Shown here piece by piece: positions 1-8,654 of a stretch of 64,000 bases of DNA. The position numbers and the translations under genes were made by a program. Position 1 is the first letter of the stretch, and every line of letters starts with the position of its first letter. The DNA comes from Denitrovibrio sp. (lineage in GTDB: Bacteria; Chrysiogenota; Deferribacteres; Deferribacterales; Geovibrionaceae). Location of the stretch: contig PKTN01000005.1 in NCBI GenBank assembly GCA_002869185.1, forward strand, positions 62,001-126,000, in the 5' to 3' direction. The notes beneath the pieces were generated by a model. The model was not told the DNA's origin, ran no database searches, and was given only the letters and a program-made list of their open reading frames with translations.

Positions 1-275
1 TTAGCCACAATATCAGCCACAACAACTATGAAAGCTCCAGTTGGACCACCTATCTGAAATTTACTACCACCAAGAAAACTGATAATAAAACCTGCAATAA
101 TTGCAGTATAAAGCCCTTGTGCGGGATTGACACCAGAAGCAATAGCAAATGCAATCGCCAAAGGGAGGGCAACGACACCAACAATAGCACCAGAGACAGC
201 ATCATTATAAAAACTTTTAAAGCTGTAACCTTTCTTTAATTCTGAGAATAAGGTAGGGACAAAAGACTTGCTCAT
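1..275 (-). CDS. SulP-family anion transporter, N-terminal part (runs off window)
   Basis: Only the first 91 codons are present; the gene continues beyond base 1. The visible protein has a short charged N-terminus, then hydrophobic segments with the SulP-type start 'DAVSGAIVGVVALPLAIAFA' and the 'GGPTGAF' loop, both typical of sulfate/bicarbonate permeases of the inner membrane. The ATG at 275 follows a strong GGAGGT ribosome site at 286-291. The 5' leader (276-480) contains paired hairpins that may be regulatory. The substrate cannot be deduced, because SulP members carry sulfate, bicarbonate, molybdate or organic acids, and the C-terminal STAS domain is not in view. Confidence 0.85.
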   Translation of the reverse strand, partial: MSKSFVPTLFSELKKGYSFKSFYNDAVSGAIVGVVALPLAIAFAIASGVNPAQGLYTAIIAGFIISFLGGSKFQIGGPTGAFIVVVADIVA

Positions 276-300
276 GCTAAATAGACCTCCATGATAAAAT

Positions 301-436
301 ATAGGTAGATATCAGGTGGTTATTGCAAAGACCTTGTAAAGAAAGGATATAGCCAGATGATAGGTACCTTTAGATCATTAGAAATGATCGAAAGGCGGAT
401 GCGTAATCCGTCATGCACTTAATGTTTCTACCTTTT
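301..436 (-). promoter_or_regulatory. Structured leader candidate upstream of the SulP gene
   Basis: Read on the minus strand, this 5' leader starts with AGGTAGA and ends with TCTACCT, which can close a long stem. Inside are two clean adjacent hairpins: CGGAT/ATCCG (about 386-400) and a longer one with GATCATT/AATGATC flanked by CCTTT/AAAGG. The element lies between the likely promoter and the SulP ribosome site. I do not recognise it as a known riboswitch class. It could also be a repeat or a chance fold. Confidence 0.3.
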
Positions 437-538
437 TGGTCAAAAAATCAAGTAGAAATTTATTAAATAAATATATCCATTTTCAATTAGAACTCTTTAA
501 AAAGTTGTTTTTTTCTTGTATTATCACAGGCAGAGGTA

Positions 539-1366
539 ATGATGAGTAAAACAATACCACTTTTAATACTCGTTCTTTTTGCGAGTATAATTATTTTTTT
601 AGTTGCGGATTCGAGAACAGACAACCCAATAATAGTCGACAGGCTGATCAAAATTGTATACCCAGACTGGTCCACTCCAGCCCAGAAAAGACAGATTGAA
701 GGTGAAGTAGCCAAACCAACAAGAGATATTGTCGGTAGTAATGAAGACATTATCACTTCGGGCAAAATTGACAGTAACACACCTCAGATTGATACTGAAA
801 GTAGCATGGCGCTTTTAAATGCCTCCCAAAGTGGCAATCCAGATGTAGTCAAAAGTCTTATCAGAAGCGGTGTCAGCATTAACACTCAAGACGAGTATGG
901 TAATACCCCACTCAACCTTGCTGTAATGCGTGGACAAACTGATGTTGTAAATACTCTCCTTATAAATGGAGCTGACCCTGACTTACCTAACGAAGACTGA
1001 TATACTCCCACTGCAAACGCAGCCAGACAGAGACGTGAAAAACTCACTGCTATGCTTCTAGAAAGAGGGGCTGACCCTAATGCTGCTAATTCAGAAGGAG
1101 TAACACCTCTTATGTTAGCTGCAAAATATGGTCACGAAGGTATAGTAGATCTCATGATACAGTACAAAGCTGAAGTAAATATGAGAGATAATCTTGGCAG
1201 ATCCGCCATGATGTATGCAGCAGAGCATGGATACGCAAGGATTGTTATAGCTCTCTTGAGCATGGGGGCAGATAAGAACTCCCAAGACAATCTCGGCAAT
1301 ACTGCAAAAGATTATGCGACTCGGTTTGGTCACGAATCTACAGCTATCATCCTCGATCGCAACTGA
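539..1366 (+). pseudogene. Ankyrin-repeat membrane-anchored protein, interrupted by in-frame TGA
   Basis: One continuous frame of 276 codons is broken only by TGA at 998-1000 (codon 154). The N-terminus has a single hydrophobic anchor (about residues 5-24), then a linker, then four to five ankyrin repeats starting near residue 85 with repeated 'GADP' and 'GxTPL' motifs. Repeats continue in the same frame past the stop, so the break is a point change. By repeat register, the stop sits where glycine is usual (GGA to TGA). A GAGGT ribosome site precedes the ATG. Ankyrin repeats bind protein partners; here they would face the periplasm or cytoplasm beside the inner membrane. Without readthrough only a short truncated protein is made. 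Confidence 0.8.
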
Positions 1367-1465
1367 GAAGGTAAGCACCTGCAAGCATAATTGAGGAGAT
1401 TTTCTGTTCCGTCACTCTAAATGAGTGAGACGGGTGAAAAATCTTACCCATACTGAATCAATCGA

Positions 1466-1954
1466 CTAAAACAGGTAGCCGATTTCGATATATATAGCAA
1501 AAAAACCAGCTCCAAGTTTAGCAAAAGTACCAAGGAACCTACCAAAAAGAACGCCCTTCGCCTTCTCTTTAGCACGTGGCATAGATGTTCCGGAAGCAAG
1601 TTCATACACGAGTGCTCCTAAATATGCACCAAGGAAAGTACCAATAACAGCGCCAAGTCCAAAGAAGAGTGGTGACATAATAATACCGAATACTATCGCT
1701 ACTATTATAGACGCCCAAAGCCCTTTACTGCTCACACCAAATCTCTTACCAACCACAAAACTAGTATAAAACTCTGCAACTTCACCAGCCGCTATTATAA
1801 ATAGCACAGAAATCAGAAGTTTTGTCCCTATGTAACCAGAGAAGTACATGATAACTGGGATTAAGGCTGAGATCATCCCACCGGGGAGACCTATAAGATT
1901 ACTTAAAACTAAAACTGACTGTAAACCGATTAGAATAATTATAATTGTTTCCAT
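1466..1954 (-). CDS. DUF456 family membrane protein
   Basis: This 162-residue protein has about four to five hydrophobic segments and the glycine-rich stretches typical of DUF456 ('GLGAVIGTFLGAYLGALVYE', about residues 100-120). These small inner-membrane proteins have no assigned reaction. The start follows the only reasonable ATG and gives an N-terminal membrane segment. It stands alone on the minus strand between two plus-strand genes, so it is probably monocistronic. No function can be inferred from the neighbours. Confidence 0.75.
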   Translation of the reverse strand: METIIIILIGLQSVLVLSNLIGLPGGMISALIPVIMYFSGYIGTKLLISVLFIIAAGEVAEFYTSFVVGKRFGVSSKGLWASIIVAIVFGIIMSPLFFGLGAVIGTFLGAYLGALVYELASGTSMPRAKEKAKGVLFGRFLGTFAKLGAGFFAIYIEIGYLF

Positions 1955-2001
1955 ATAGCATTCTACACTTATTAAATATAAAATTAAAGTGAAGGTGGTT
2001 T

Positions 2002-2652
2002 ATGATAAGTAACATTTTTTTTGATAGGGATGCAAAAGCTGTAGCCATCGACCTGCTAGGTAAGGTGATACGCAAGAGACATGGAAAGGATATCCTGTCA
2101 GCTATGATTATAGAGACTGAGTGTTATTACTTAGAGGACAAGGGGAGCCACGCATAATTAGGCTATACAGAGAAACGAAAAGCTCTCTTTATGCCTGCTG
2201 GCACTATCTATATGTATTACGCCAGAGGTAAGGACTCGTTCAATATAAGTTGCCAAGGTGAAGGTAACGCCGTCCTCGTAAAAGGGGGTGTCCCATATAT
2301 TGATAACATAAGTCCGCAAAGCTCATTAAATATTATGCATGCGCTTAACCCTACTACTGATGGCAGTCAACGTAACACTAATAAACTCTGCTCAGGACAG
2401 ACGCTCATTTGTAAATCATTAGGGCTTAAGCTACCTGAATGGGACGGTAAAAACTTTTTTTATGACAAGTTATGGGTGGAAGACATTGGCTATAGACCTG
2501 AGAAGATTATCCAGACAAAACGTATTGGCATCCCAGCAGGTCGTGACGAACACTTGGAATATAGGTTTGTTGATCATGCCCATGCTGACTCTGCCACATC
2601 TAATCCGCTGACAAAAAAGTTAAAAGACTATAGAATAATTAACAATGTTTAA
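2002..2652 (+). pseudogene. 3-methyladenine DNA glycosylase (AAG/MPG family), interrupted by in-frame TAA
   Basis: The frame of 217 codons, from ATG at 2002 behind a GAAGGTGG ribosome site, encodes an alkyladenine DNA glycosylase that removes alkylated purines in base-excision repair. Visible family motifs are 'FDRDAKAVAIDLLGK' at the N-terminus, 'IIETECYY' carrying the catalytic Glu, and 'MPAGTIYMYYARG'. A single TAA at 2155-2157 (codon 52) breaks it directly after 'GSHA', where the family usually has a serine or tyrosine; TCA to TAA is one change. The catalytic Glu lies just before the stop, so an internal restart would lack it. The downstream gene starts inside its 3' end (ATGTTTAA). Confidence 0.85.
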
Positions 2653-3298
2653 GCTAAAAAATTTATTTCGTAAAAAAACACTTAAAGACGCAGCAGACTA
2701 CCTAGACCAGGAAAAACCAGAGAAAGCTATAGCTGTGCTTGAAAAAAATCTCGACAACACTACAGCATGTACTATGCTAGCTCACCTTTATGAGCATGGT
2801 ATAGGAACAGACCGTAGTATAAAGAGTGCTATGAGACTATACCTGCGTGCAGCTAAACTAGGCTCAGCTGAGGCTAAATTTATACTTGCTGGTTTTTGCA
2901 GTAACGGTGTCTACATTAAACAATCTCCAGAAAAAGCTTTTGCATTTTACCGTGAAGCAGCGGACGCTGGAATGGCGGAGGCTCAGTATAAAGTCGGTTT
3001 ACATTACCTCTTTGGGCATATGGGGGACAAGGATATTGGAAAAGCTTTCGACTACTTCTATCGGGGCGCGCATCAAGAACATCCACCATCTCAAAATAGA
3101 CTAGCACTCCTATTCGCAGGAGGACGAGGCACACCTAAATCGGATGAAGACGCTGTTTACTGGTATCGTAAAGCAGCTGAGAACGGTCACGGGGAAGCGA
3201 TGTACAACCTTGGACACATGCTCACTGTTGGAAGAGGTTGCAAAAGAAATAACAAAGAAGCTCTAAAGTGGTTCAAACTAGCGTCTGACACTTTATAA
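2645..3298 (+). CDS. Sel1-like repeat (TPR-type) protein
   Basis: This 217-residue protein has a short N-terminus followed by about five Sel1-like repeats of roughly 36 residues (from about residue 38 to the end). Each repeat shows the A-x-L-Y/F-x2-G-x-G-T ... A-x-x-Y-R-x-A-A-x-x-G pattern, for example 'AVYWYRKAAENGHGEAMYNL'. Sel1 repeats form alpha-helical scaffolds for protein contacts. No signal peptide is obvious, so a cytoplasmic location is likely. Its ATG overlaps the last codons of the glycosylase frame, which implies translational coupling. The 3' end overlaps the selenoprotein on the opposite strand by six bases. Confidence 0.85.
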   Translation: MFKLKNLFRKKTLKDAADYLDQEKPEKAIAVLEKNLDNTTACTMLAHLYEHGIGTDRSIKSAMRLYLRAAKLGSAEAKFILAGFCSNGVYIKQSPEKAFAFYREAADAGMAEAQYKVGLHYLFGHMGDKDIGKAFDYFYRGAHQEHPPSQNRLALLFAGGRGTPKSDEDAVYWYRKAAENGHGEAMYNLGHMLTVGRGCKRNNKEALKWFKLASDTL

Positions 3299-3514
3299 CA
3301 GGGCAGCAATATCCTTTAACAACTGATCTTCATCAGGAAATTGTCCAACATCCTTCTTTGAAAACACAAGTTTATCCCCGAGCTTAACCTCGAAAACACC
3401 GCCTGAACCCTTGATAAGTTCCGTACTCAAATCTAATTTTTTCTTAATTTTGTCCGCAATACTTGCGGCTCTAGGATGATAGTTTCACATCATGCAGTAT
3501 TCAATAGTTATCAT
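3293..3514 (-). CDS. SelW-like (Rdx family) selenoprotein with CxxU motif
   Basis: Reading the UGA at 3485-3487 as selenocysteine gives a 73-residue protein. The N-terminus is 'MITIEYCMMUNYHPRAASIA', carrying the CxxU redox motif at residues 7-10, followed by a 'GSGGVFEV' turn and a 'GQFPDEDQLLKDI' C-terminus. This is the layout of the Rdx/SelW thioredoxin-like fold. A GAGGG ribosome site precedes the ATG at 3514. A 6-bp hairpin begins 17 bases after the UGA and fits a bacterial SECIS. Standard gene calling would miss this gene because of the UGA. Family members are thought to act in thiol redox or selenium metabolism; the exact substrate is unknown. It lies between a Sel1-repeat gene and msbA. 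Confidence 0.88.
3454..3468 (-). promoter_or_regulatory. Bacterial SECIS-like hairpin
   Basis: CCGCAA (3468-3463), loop GTA, TTGCGG (3459-3454) form a perfect 6-bp stem with G and U in the loop, inside the coding region 17 bases downstream of the UGA. This spacing and loop composition fit SelB-dependent SECIS elements, which lie about 15-40 bases after the selenocysteine codon. Confidence 0.65.
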
Positions 3515-3609
3515 AAATAAACCCTCACAAAATAAAATGTCTATTTCTAATTTTACCACAGTTAATCAAAAGCTGTCGAAAAAAACAAAATGATGATATA
3601 AGAAATTGT

Positions 3610-5334
3610 ATGAAGAATATGAAACGCGTCTGGAAATACTTTAAAGATAACAAGTTGTTCATCATAATTGCTCTTATGGCTTCCGCGGTGGTCTCCGCCA
3701 CTGATGGTGCTACAGCATATCTCGTAAAAGATATTCTCGACGAAATATTCATAGCCAAAAATGAAAAGATGCTCCGTCTGATTCCAATTATAATCATCTC
3801 AATATACATCATCCGTTTAGTTGCAAGATTCTTCCAGTCATACTTTATACAATACGCAGGGCAAAACGCTGTTCAAAACATACGTAAAGAGATGCACCAC
3901 AAAATGATTCGTCTGCCTATGAGCTATTATGACAGTAACGACACTGGCGCAATGATGGCACGAATTATTAATGATGTTACAAATCTTCAGAATGCAATCC
4001 CAGCGGCACTTAAGATATTTAGAAGTGTACTTTCAATATTTTTTCTTATCGCTGTAGTCCTCTATCAGGATCTTAAGCTAGGCTCAACGCTGTTTATTAC
4101 TCTCCCATTTATGATACTCCTCATAGACAAAACGGGGAAAAAGGTAAAAAAATATAGCCGCAAACAACAAGAACGTGTTGGAGATATGGCAACAGCACTC
4201 CAAGAGACGTTCTCAGGAGTAAGAGTTGTAAAGGCTTTTGCTAACGAAAAAAAAGAAAAGGTAAACTTCTTTCATCTAAATGCCAGAGAAGTAAAATATA
4301 GGCTCAAGCAAGCTTTAGTCTCATCACTAAGCTCACCTATAATGGAGGCTGTGGCTGGATTTGCTATAGCTGCTATCATATTTTATGGCGGACTTAAGGT
4401 TATCAATGGTGAAACAACGGCAGGAACATTCTTTTCATTCATTACCGCTTTTGGTCTAACTTTCGATCCGTTTAAGAAGATTAATAACAATAACTCTACT
4501 ATCCAAATGGCAAACGCATCTGCTGACAGGATTTTCTCTGTGCTCGATATGCATAACGACATATTAGACAATGATGGTGATATCGAGTGTGACGCTAGAG
4601 ACAAGACTATCGAATTCAGAAATGTAAAATTTGCATACAACGAAACAGACGGAAGCGTTCTAGACGGCTTTAACCTAAACGTCAAACCTGGGACAACAGT
4701 TGCACTCGTCGGCTCCAGTGGTGCAGGAAAGAGTACAATCGCTTCACTTATACCAAGGTTCTACGACACGACCGAAGGTGCTATTCTCATTGGCGGAACA
4801 GACATACGTGACTTCAAAGTACATTCACTTCGTAAGAATATAGGTATTGTCTCGCAAGAGGCCTTCTTATTTAACGAGACTATCGCATATAACATAGCCT
4901 ACGGAAATGGCGAACAGGATACAGAAAAGATAAAACAAGCCGCAGATTCTGCCTTTGCCCTTAAATTTGTAGAAGATCTCCCAGATGGTTTCGACACAGT
5001 AATAGGAGAACGCGGAGACAGGCTCTCTGGTGGTCAGAGACAAAGACTTACTATCGCCCGAGCACTCCTGCTTGATCCTCCCCTTCTAATCTTAGACGAG
5101 GCGACAAGCGCCCTAGACACTGAGTCAGAACGTATCGTCCAAAAAGCTTTGACCAACCTAATGCAAGGTCGTACAAGTTTTGTCATTGCTCATAGACTTT
5201 CGACAATTATTAATGCTGATATGATAGTTGTACTAGATAAAGGCAAGATAGAATCAACAGGGACCCATGCAGAGCTTTTAGAGAAATCTGAAATATATTC
5301 AAAACTTTGTCAGATGCAGTTCTGTCAGGACTAG
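3610..5334 (+). CDS. msbA: MsbA-type lipid A/ABC exporter
   Basis: This 574-residue half-transporter has a transmembrane domain of about six helices (residues 15-300) and a nucleotide-binding domain. Walker A 'GSSGAGKST' is at 368, the signature 'LSGGQ' near 472 and Walker B 'LLILDEATSALD' near 491-502. Length and domain order match MsbA, which flips core-lipid A across the inner membrane as a homodimer. Lipid A and LPS genes elsewhere in the window (lpxK, glycosyltransferase) support this, although other type-I exporters share the plan. The ribosome site is weak (AAGAAA), and the ATG at 3610 gives the standard N-terminus. It ends directly against the convergent ybaK gene. Confidence 0.85.
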   Translation: MKNMKRVWKYFKDNKLFIIIALMASAVVSATDGATAYLVKDILDEIFIAKNEKMLRLIPIIIISIYIIRLVARFFQSYFIQYAGQNAVQNIRKEMHHKMIRLPMSYYDSNDTGAMMARIINDVTNLQNAIPAALKIFRSVLSIFFLIAVVLYQDLKLGSTLFITLPFMILLIDKTGKKVKKYSRKQQERVGDMATALQETFSGVRVVKAFANEKKEKVNFFHLNAREVKYRLKQALVSSLSSPIMEAVAGFAIAAIIFYGGLKVINGETTAGTFFSFITAFGLTFDPFKKINNNNSTIQMANASADRIFSVLDMHNDILDNDGDIECDARDKTIEFRNVKFAYNETDGSVLDGFNLNVKPGTTVALVGSSGAGKSTIASLIPRFYDTTEGAILIGGTDIRDFKVHSLRKNIGIVSQEAFLFNETIAYNIAYGNGEQDTEKIKQAADSAFALKFVEDLPDGFDTVIGERGDRLSGGQRQRLTIARALLLDPPLLILDEATSALDTESERIVQKALTNLMQGRTSFVIAHRLSTIINADMIVVLDKGKIESTGTHAELLEKSEIYSKLCQMQFCQD

Positions 5335-5823
5335 TCACTTATCTATGGCTACACTCACCAGATGAGGATTTAAGACCTTTAATAAATCTGTAGTCTTCAT
5401 ACTAACCAAAAAACCTCTTTTACCACCATTAATATAGATAGTGTCAATATCAGCGATTGTCTTTTCCATGTATGTTTTCATTTGTTTTTTAGTCCCGAAA
5501 GGTGATGTCCCGCCCACAAGATAGCCTGTAAGTTTAGTAGCAAAATCGGGATCACATGGTTTTAGCATTTTGACCCCTATCTCACGGGCGAGATTTTTAG
5601 TGGATATATCTTTATCCCCATGCATGAGTACAACATAGGGCTGAGTAGTCTCGTCTTGAAGTATAATTGTCTTTATCACAACATTAAGGTCAGCACCAAG
5701 CACATCCGCAGAGTGTGCAGCGCCCCCTCTTTCAACATAGTCATAAACGTGTGGCTGAAAATCTACCTTATGCTTACGAAGTTCTCTAATAGCAGGAGTA
5801 ATAGGATATTTTTCTTTAGCCAT
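5335..5823 (-). CDS. ybaK: YbaK/EbsC family Cys-tRNA(Pro) deacylase
   Basis: This 162-residue single-domain protein resembles the ProRS editing-domain (INS) family. It has 'MAKEKYPITPAIRELRKHKV' at the N-terminus, the 'KTIILQ' strand, the 'LMHGDKDIST' segment and 'YLVGGTSPFG' near residue 105, where the family keeps a conserved GG-SP-G loop. YbaK hydrolyses Cys-tRNA(Pro) formed by prolyl-tRNA synthetase, which protects translation fidelity. It overlaps closely with the next minus-strand gene (stop and start are one base apart), so the pair is probably co-transcribed. Confidence 0.85.
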   Translation of the reverse strand: MAKEKYPITPAIRELRKHKVDFQPHVYDYVERGGAAHSADVLGADLNVVIKTIILQDETTQPYVVLMHGDKDISTKNLAREIGVKMLKPCDPDFATKLTGYLVGGTSPFGTKKQMKTYMEKTIADIDTIYINGGKRGFLVSMKTTDLLKVLNPHLVSVAIDK

Positions 5824-5824
5824 T

Positions 5825-6361
5825 TTACGCCCCCAACATAATATTCATCTTTTGCCACGCATAACCGTGTAGCTTATCGTCGCTACTTCTAAGTGCCTCT
5901 GCTAGAGACATTAATTCATAAAACTGAAAATCGTCCATACAAGCTTTAGGAGCGGATTTATACAGGGGTTTTACGCCAACCCCCATATAATCACCAACAT
6001 TATGTTCCCAAACTGGAATATAGCTATTCTCTGAATGATATCCTTCAAAAAGGTGCACAACTCCGTAGGACGTCGGAAGCCCGCTCACTGGCTCCGTCGT
6101 AACCGTAGGAAACACATATCTAAGACCGTGCTGTAAGAACTCTTTAATGTTCTCAATATCTGGCAGGTGGAGTTTAGTCTCCACTGTTCCAAATCCCATT
6201 GTCATCTCATTTAATAGGCAACACTTCTTTAATCGTTTAACTCCTGCATGAACCTCCGAGGGGCTCATATGTAGCTCTAGGGCCGCCTCATTATACTTCC
6301 ACTCACGTTGATGCATTGCGACAATCTTTAAAACTATCATTACATCCTGCGGCTTTAGCAT
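5825..6361 (-). CDS. Winged-helix (MarR-like) DNA-binding protein
   Basis: I chose ATG 6361 because TATGGAGTCACA gives a good ribosome site; an upstream in-frame ATG at 6451 would add a basic 30-residue stretch with no such site. The 178-residue protein starts 'MLKPQDVMIVLKIVAMHQRE' and has an HTH segment at about residues 25-55 ('EAALELHMSPSEVHAGVKRL'). The rest is an uncharacterised domain with 'FLQHGLRYVFPT' and 'VKPLYKSAPKACM'. I recognise the overall pattern from bacterial MarR-like regulators found beside nucleotidyltransferase-type genes, but no such partner is here. It is probably a transcription regulator with unknown targets. Confidence 0.7.
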   Translation of the reverse strand: MLKPQDVMIVLKIVAMHQREWKYNEAALELHMSPSEVHAGVKRLKKCCLLNEMTMGFGTVETKLHLPDIENIKEFLQHGLRYVFPTVTTEPVSGLPTSYGVVHLFEGYHSENSYIPVWEHNVGDYMGVGVKPLYKSAPKACMDDFQFYELMSLAEALRSSDDKLHGYAWQKMNIMLGA

Positions 6362-6598
6362 TGTGACTCCATAGCGTTTGGCAGTAGTTATTCTCCTAAT
6401 CTGTATCCTCAACAACAAAGAGACTATAACACAGCAATTCGCGAATCGCAAATAGAAAATGACATAAATGTAAACTTTTTTAAATTAGATAAAAACTCTA
6501 ATGATGAAGATTTTAGTCATATCAACATATTGATTTTGGACGCACCGATATTGGTAAGTGATAAATAACTTAAAAAAGTAGTGATTACATATAAAGAC

Positions 6599-7057
6599 TT
6601 AGGCTGGAGACTTCTTTCCTGTCATCTCTTCTATATCTATGCGAATAACTTCTGTAGCATCTACGGCTTTATCAGGGAATGAATTATCCACTCTACCGTA
6701 GTGCTCCATGATGGCATTAAGAGCTTCGAGTTTTTCAGCTTTGTCCTCGACAAAGACAGCCTTTCCCATACCCATAACACACTTAAAAGAGTAAGACCAA
6801 CCACATGATTGTTCCTTTTTAATAAGCCCACCGTCAACAGTGACTTCGAACCATACTTTCTGATTTTGCTTGAGGATATCGACTTTACGACCTTCATGAG
6901 CACAATGCAAATATATCACTCCATCCTTGTGACCATAGCTCATAGGAACCATGTATGGAGCATCGCCATCTACCATAGCGACACGAATAACTTCTCCTCT
7001 ACTCATAACATCATTTATTTCGGCAAGCTCTTGAAATAATTTTTCTTTCCTTCTCAT
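6599..7057 (-). CDS. Pyridoxamine 5'-phosphate oxidase-like (NimA-type) flavin split-barrel protein
   Basis: The 152-residue protein has the small FMN-binding split-barrel pattern: N-terminal helix, 'GEVIRVAMVDGDAPYMVPMS' (about 22-41), then 'GVIYLHCAHEGRKVDILKQN'. This 'H-x-A-x-E-G-x-K' motif is typical of the 5-nitroimidazole reductase-like subgroup. Such proteins bind flavin or heme and reduce small electrophiles or oxygen species; the natural substrate is unknown. The start overlaps the upstream EVE-domain gene by four bases, indicating an operon with 7054-9275. Confidence 0.8.
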   Translation of the reverse strand: MRRKEKLFQELAEINDVMSRGEVIRVAMVDGDAPYMVPMSYGHKDGVIYLHCAHEGRKVDILKQNQKVWFEVTVDGGLIKKEQSCGWSYSFKCVMGMGKAVFVEDKAEKLEALNAIMEHYGRVDNSFPDKAVDATEVIRIDIEEMTGKKSPA

Positions 7058-7524
7058 AACACACCTTTAGCCAAATTTATTATAAAGTCATATTCAAACT
7101 CTTCCACAGGTTGTATTGAAAGCCTCATACCACGCTGAACAAGCTTCATATTTGAAAGTTCATCAATCTGTTTGATCTCTTTAAGGGTTACTGTCCTGTC
7201 GAATTTCTCTACGAATTTTATATCAACCATCACCCACCTTGGCTTATCAGGGTCGGATTTTGGATCGTAATATTTACATGACTCATCAAAAGCTGTGAAA
7301 TCTTGATATGCTTCACTCGCCACCTCTGCTAGTCCTACAACCCCTACCTCGTCACAGTTTGAATGATAAAATAGTACTTTGTCACCTATCTCCATAGTGT
7401 CGCGCATGAAGTTTCTAGCCTGGTAGTTTCTTATGCCATCCCAATGATCTGTAGAGTTTTCACAAGCGATAAGATCATCTATTGAGAATGCGCTCGGTTC
7501 TGATTTCATTAGCCAGTATTTCAT
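7054..7524 (-). CDS. EVE domain protein (THYN1-like)
   Basis: The 156-residue protein begins 'MKYWLMKSEPSAFSIDDL' and carries 'DGIRNYQARNFMR' and 'VLFYHSNCDEVGVVGLAEV', all diagnostic of the EVE/PUA-like fold. EVE domains bind modified bases in DNA or RNA. A stand-alone protein of this length is the common bacterial form and is usually not defence-linked. CAGAGGT upstream serves as ribosome site. It is coupled with the aminotransferase gene (two bases apart) and the flavin protein (4-bp overlap). Confidence 0.88.
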   Translation of the reverse strand: MKYWLMKSEPSAFSIDDLIACENSTDHWDGIRNYQARNFMRDTMEIGDKVLFYHSNCDEVGVVGLAEVASEAYQDFTAFDESCKYYDPKSDPDKPRWVMVDIKFVEKFDRTVTLKEIKQIDELSNMKLVQRGMRLSIQPVEEFEYDFIINLAKGVL

Positions 7525-7526
7525 AC

Positions 7527-8654
7527 TTAACCTCTGTTCTTAAGGTATTCTTTAATACGTTCTACCCCGATTTTCATGTGCTCAATGTTACGGGTATAGG
7601 CGAATCGTATGTATTTTTTCGTATTATTCACACCAAAATCTACCCCTGGAGTGACAGCAACGTGAGCCTTCTCTAAAAGCTCCATAGCAAAAGCGTAGCA
7701 GTCGTCAGAATACTCCGACATATCTGCCCAAATATAGAAAGCCCCCTCTGGGAGCACATCAATCTTAAATATATTTTTTAGCTCGTTATATAGATAGTCT
7801 CTACGTTTTTCATATTCGTCCCTATAGTCAGCGAGGAACTCATAATCAAATGCACTCACACAGCCAAGCTGGCTTATCGTTGGTGCTGATATGAAAAGAT
7901 TCTGCATAACAATCTCTGCAGACCGAACAAGCTTTTCAGGCATGATCATCCAACCAAGTCTGGCACCCGGCATACAAAAGTATTTAGAAAAACCATTAAT
8001 AACTATAACATCATCTGAGAATTCCAATGCTGTATTCTCTCGTTTATCTCCGTAAGTTAATCCATGATAAATTTCATCAGAAATGAAACTAATATTATTA
8101 TCACCACAGTGTTTTATGAGTCTCTCTAAGTTAGATTTTTCATAAATATTGCCAGTTGGATTTGACGGTGATGATATCTGTACTCCTTTAATATTGTCAT
8201 ACTGCTGTAGAAGTTCAGGTGTCATCTGATATTCTGTTTTCGCATCCACAGGAACCATAACAGGGTCTATACCGAGTACATAAGAGTAATTCTTATAACA
8301 AGGATATCCCGGATCGGTAAAAGCGAGTCTTTCGCCAAGGTCAAGGAGCACAGAATAAGCGATAAGAAAAGCTCCAGATGTTCCAACGGTGAGCATGATT
8401 CTAGACGGATCAACATCTACGCCATAATGTTTTTGATAGAATTCTGATATCTTCTCTCTGAGTGGGAGGATCCCTAGGGACTCAGTATACGGAAACTGTC
8501 CAGCGTCAACAGCTGACCTCATAGAATCAAGGACACCACTAGATGGTGAAATGTCAGGCTGACCTACCTCAAAGTGAATGCAGTCTTCTATGGCAGATGC
8601 CCTCTTCACTATATCCATAACAATGAATGGTGTCAGATTTTCGGTTCTTTTCAT
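7527..8654 (-). CDS. Class I/II PLP-dependent aminotransferase
   Basis: This 375-residue fold-type I enzyme has 'VGQPDISPS' near residue 30, 'VGTSGAF' near 92, 'SPSNPTG' (about 160), 'SDEIYHGL' (about 190) and the PLP lysine in 'INGFSKYFCMPGARLGW' (about 220). It transfers amino groups between an amino acid and 2-oxoglutarate; aspartate or alanine-type substrates are likely, but the exact one cannot be read. It is complete and of usual length. The ATG directly follows the stop of the methyltransferase gene, so the two are co-transcribed. Confidence 0.88.
   Translation of the reverse strand: MKRTENLTPFIVMDIVKRASAIEDCIHFEVGQPDISPSSGVLDSMRSAVDAGQFPYTESLGILPLREKISEFYQKHYGVDVDPSRIMLTVGTSGAFLIAYSVLLDLGERLAFTDPGYPCYKNYSYVLGIDPVMVPVDAKTEYQMTPELLQQYDNIKGVQISSPSNPTGNIYEKSNLERLIKHCGDNNISFISDEIYHGLTYGDKRENTALEFSDDVIVINGFSKYFCMPGARLGWMIMPEKLVRSAEIVMQNLFISAPTISQLGCVSAFDYEFLADYRDEYEKRRDYLYNELKNIFKIDVLPEGAFYIWADMSEYSDDCYAFAMELLEKAHVAVTPGVDFGVNNTKKYIRFAYTRNIEHMKIGVERIKEYLKNRG

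Noticed and set aside
998-1030. Selenocysteine reading of the TGA in the ankyrin gene
   Set aside because: The position aligns with a glycine of the ankyrin repeat, no redox motif surrounds it, and the only nearby hairpin (CTGC/GCAG, loop AAAC) is 4 bp without a loop G. A nonsense change is simpler.
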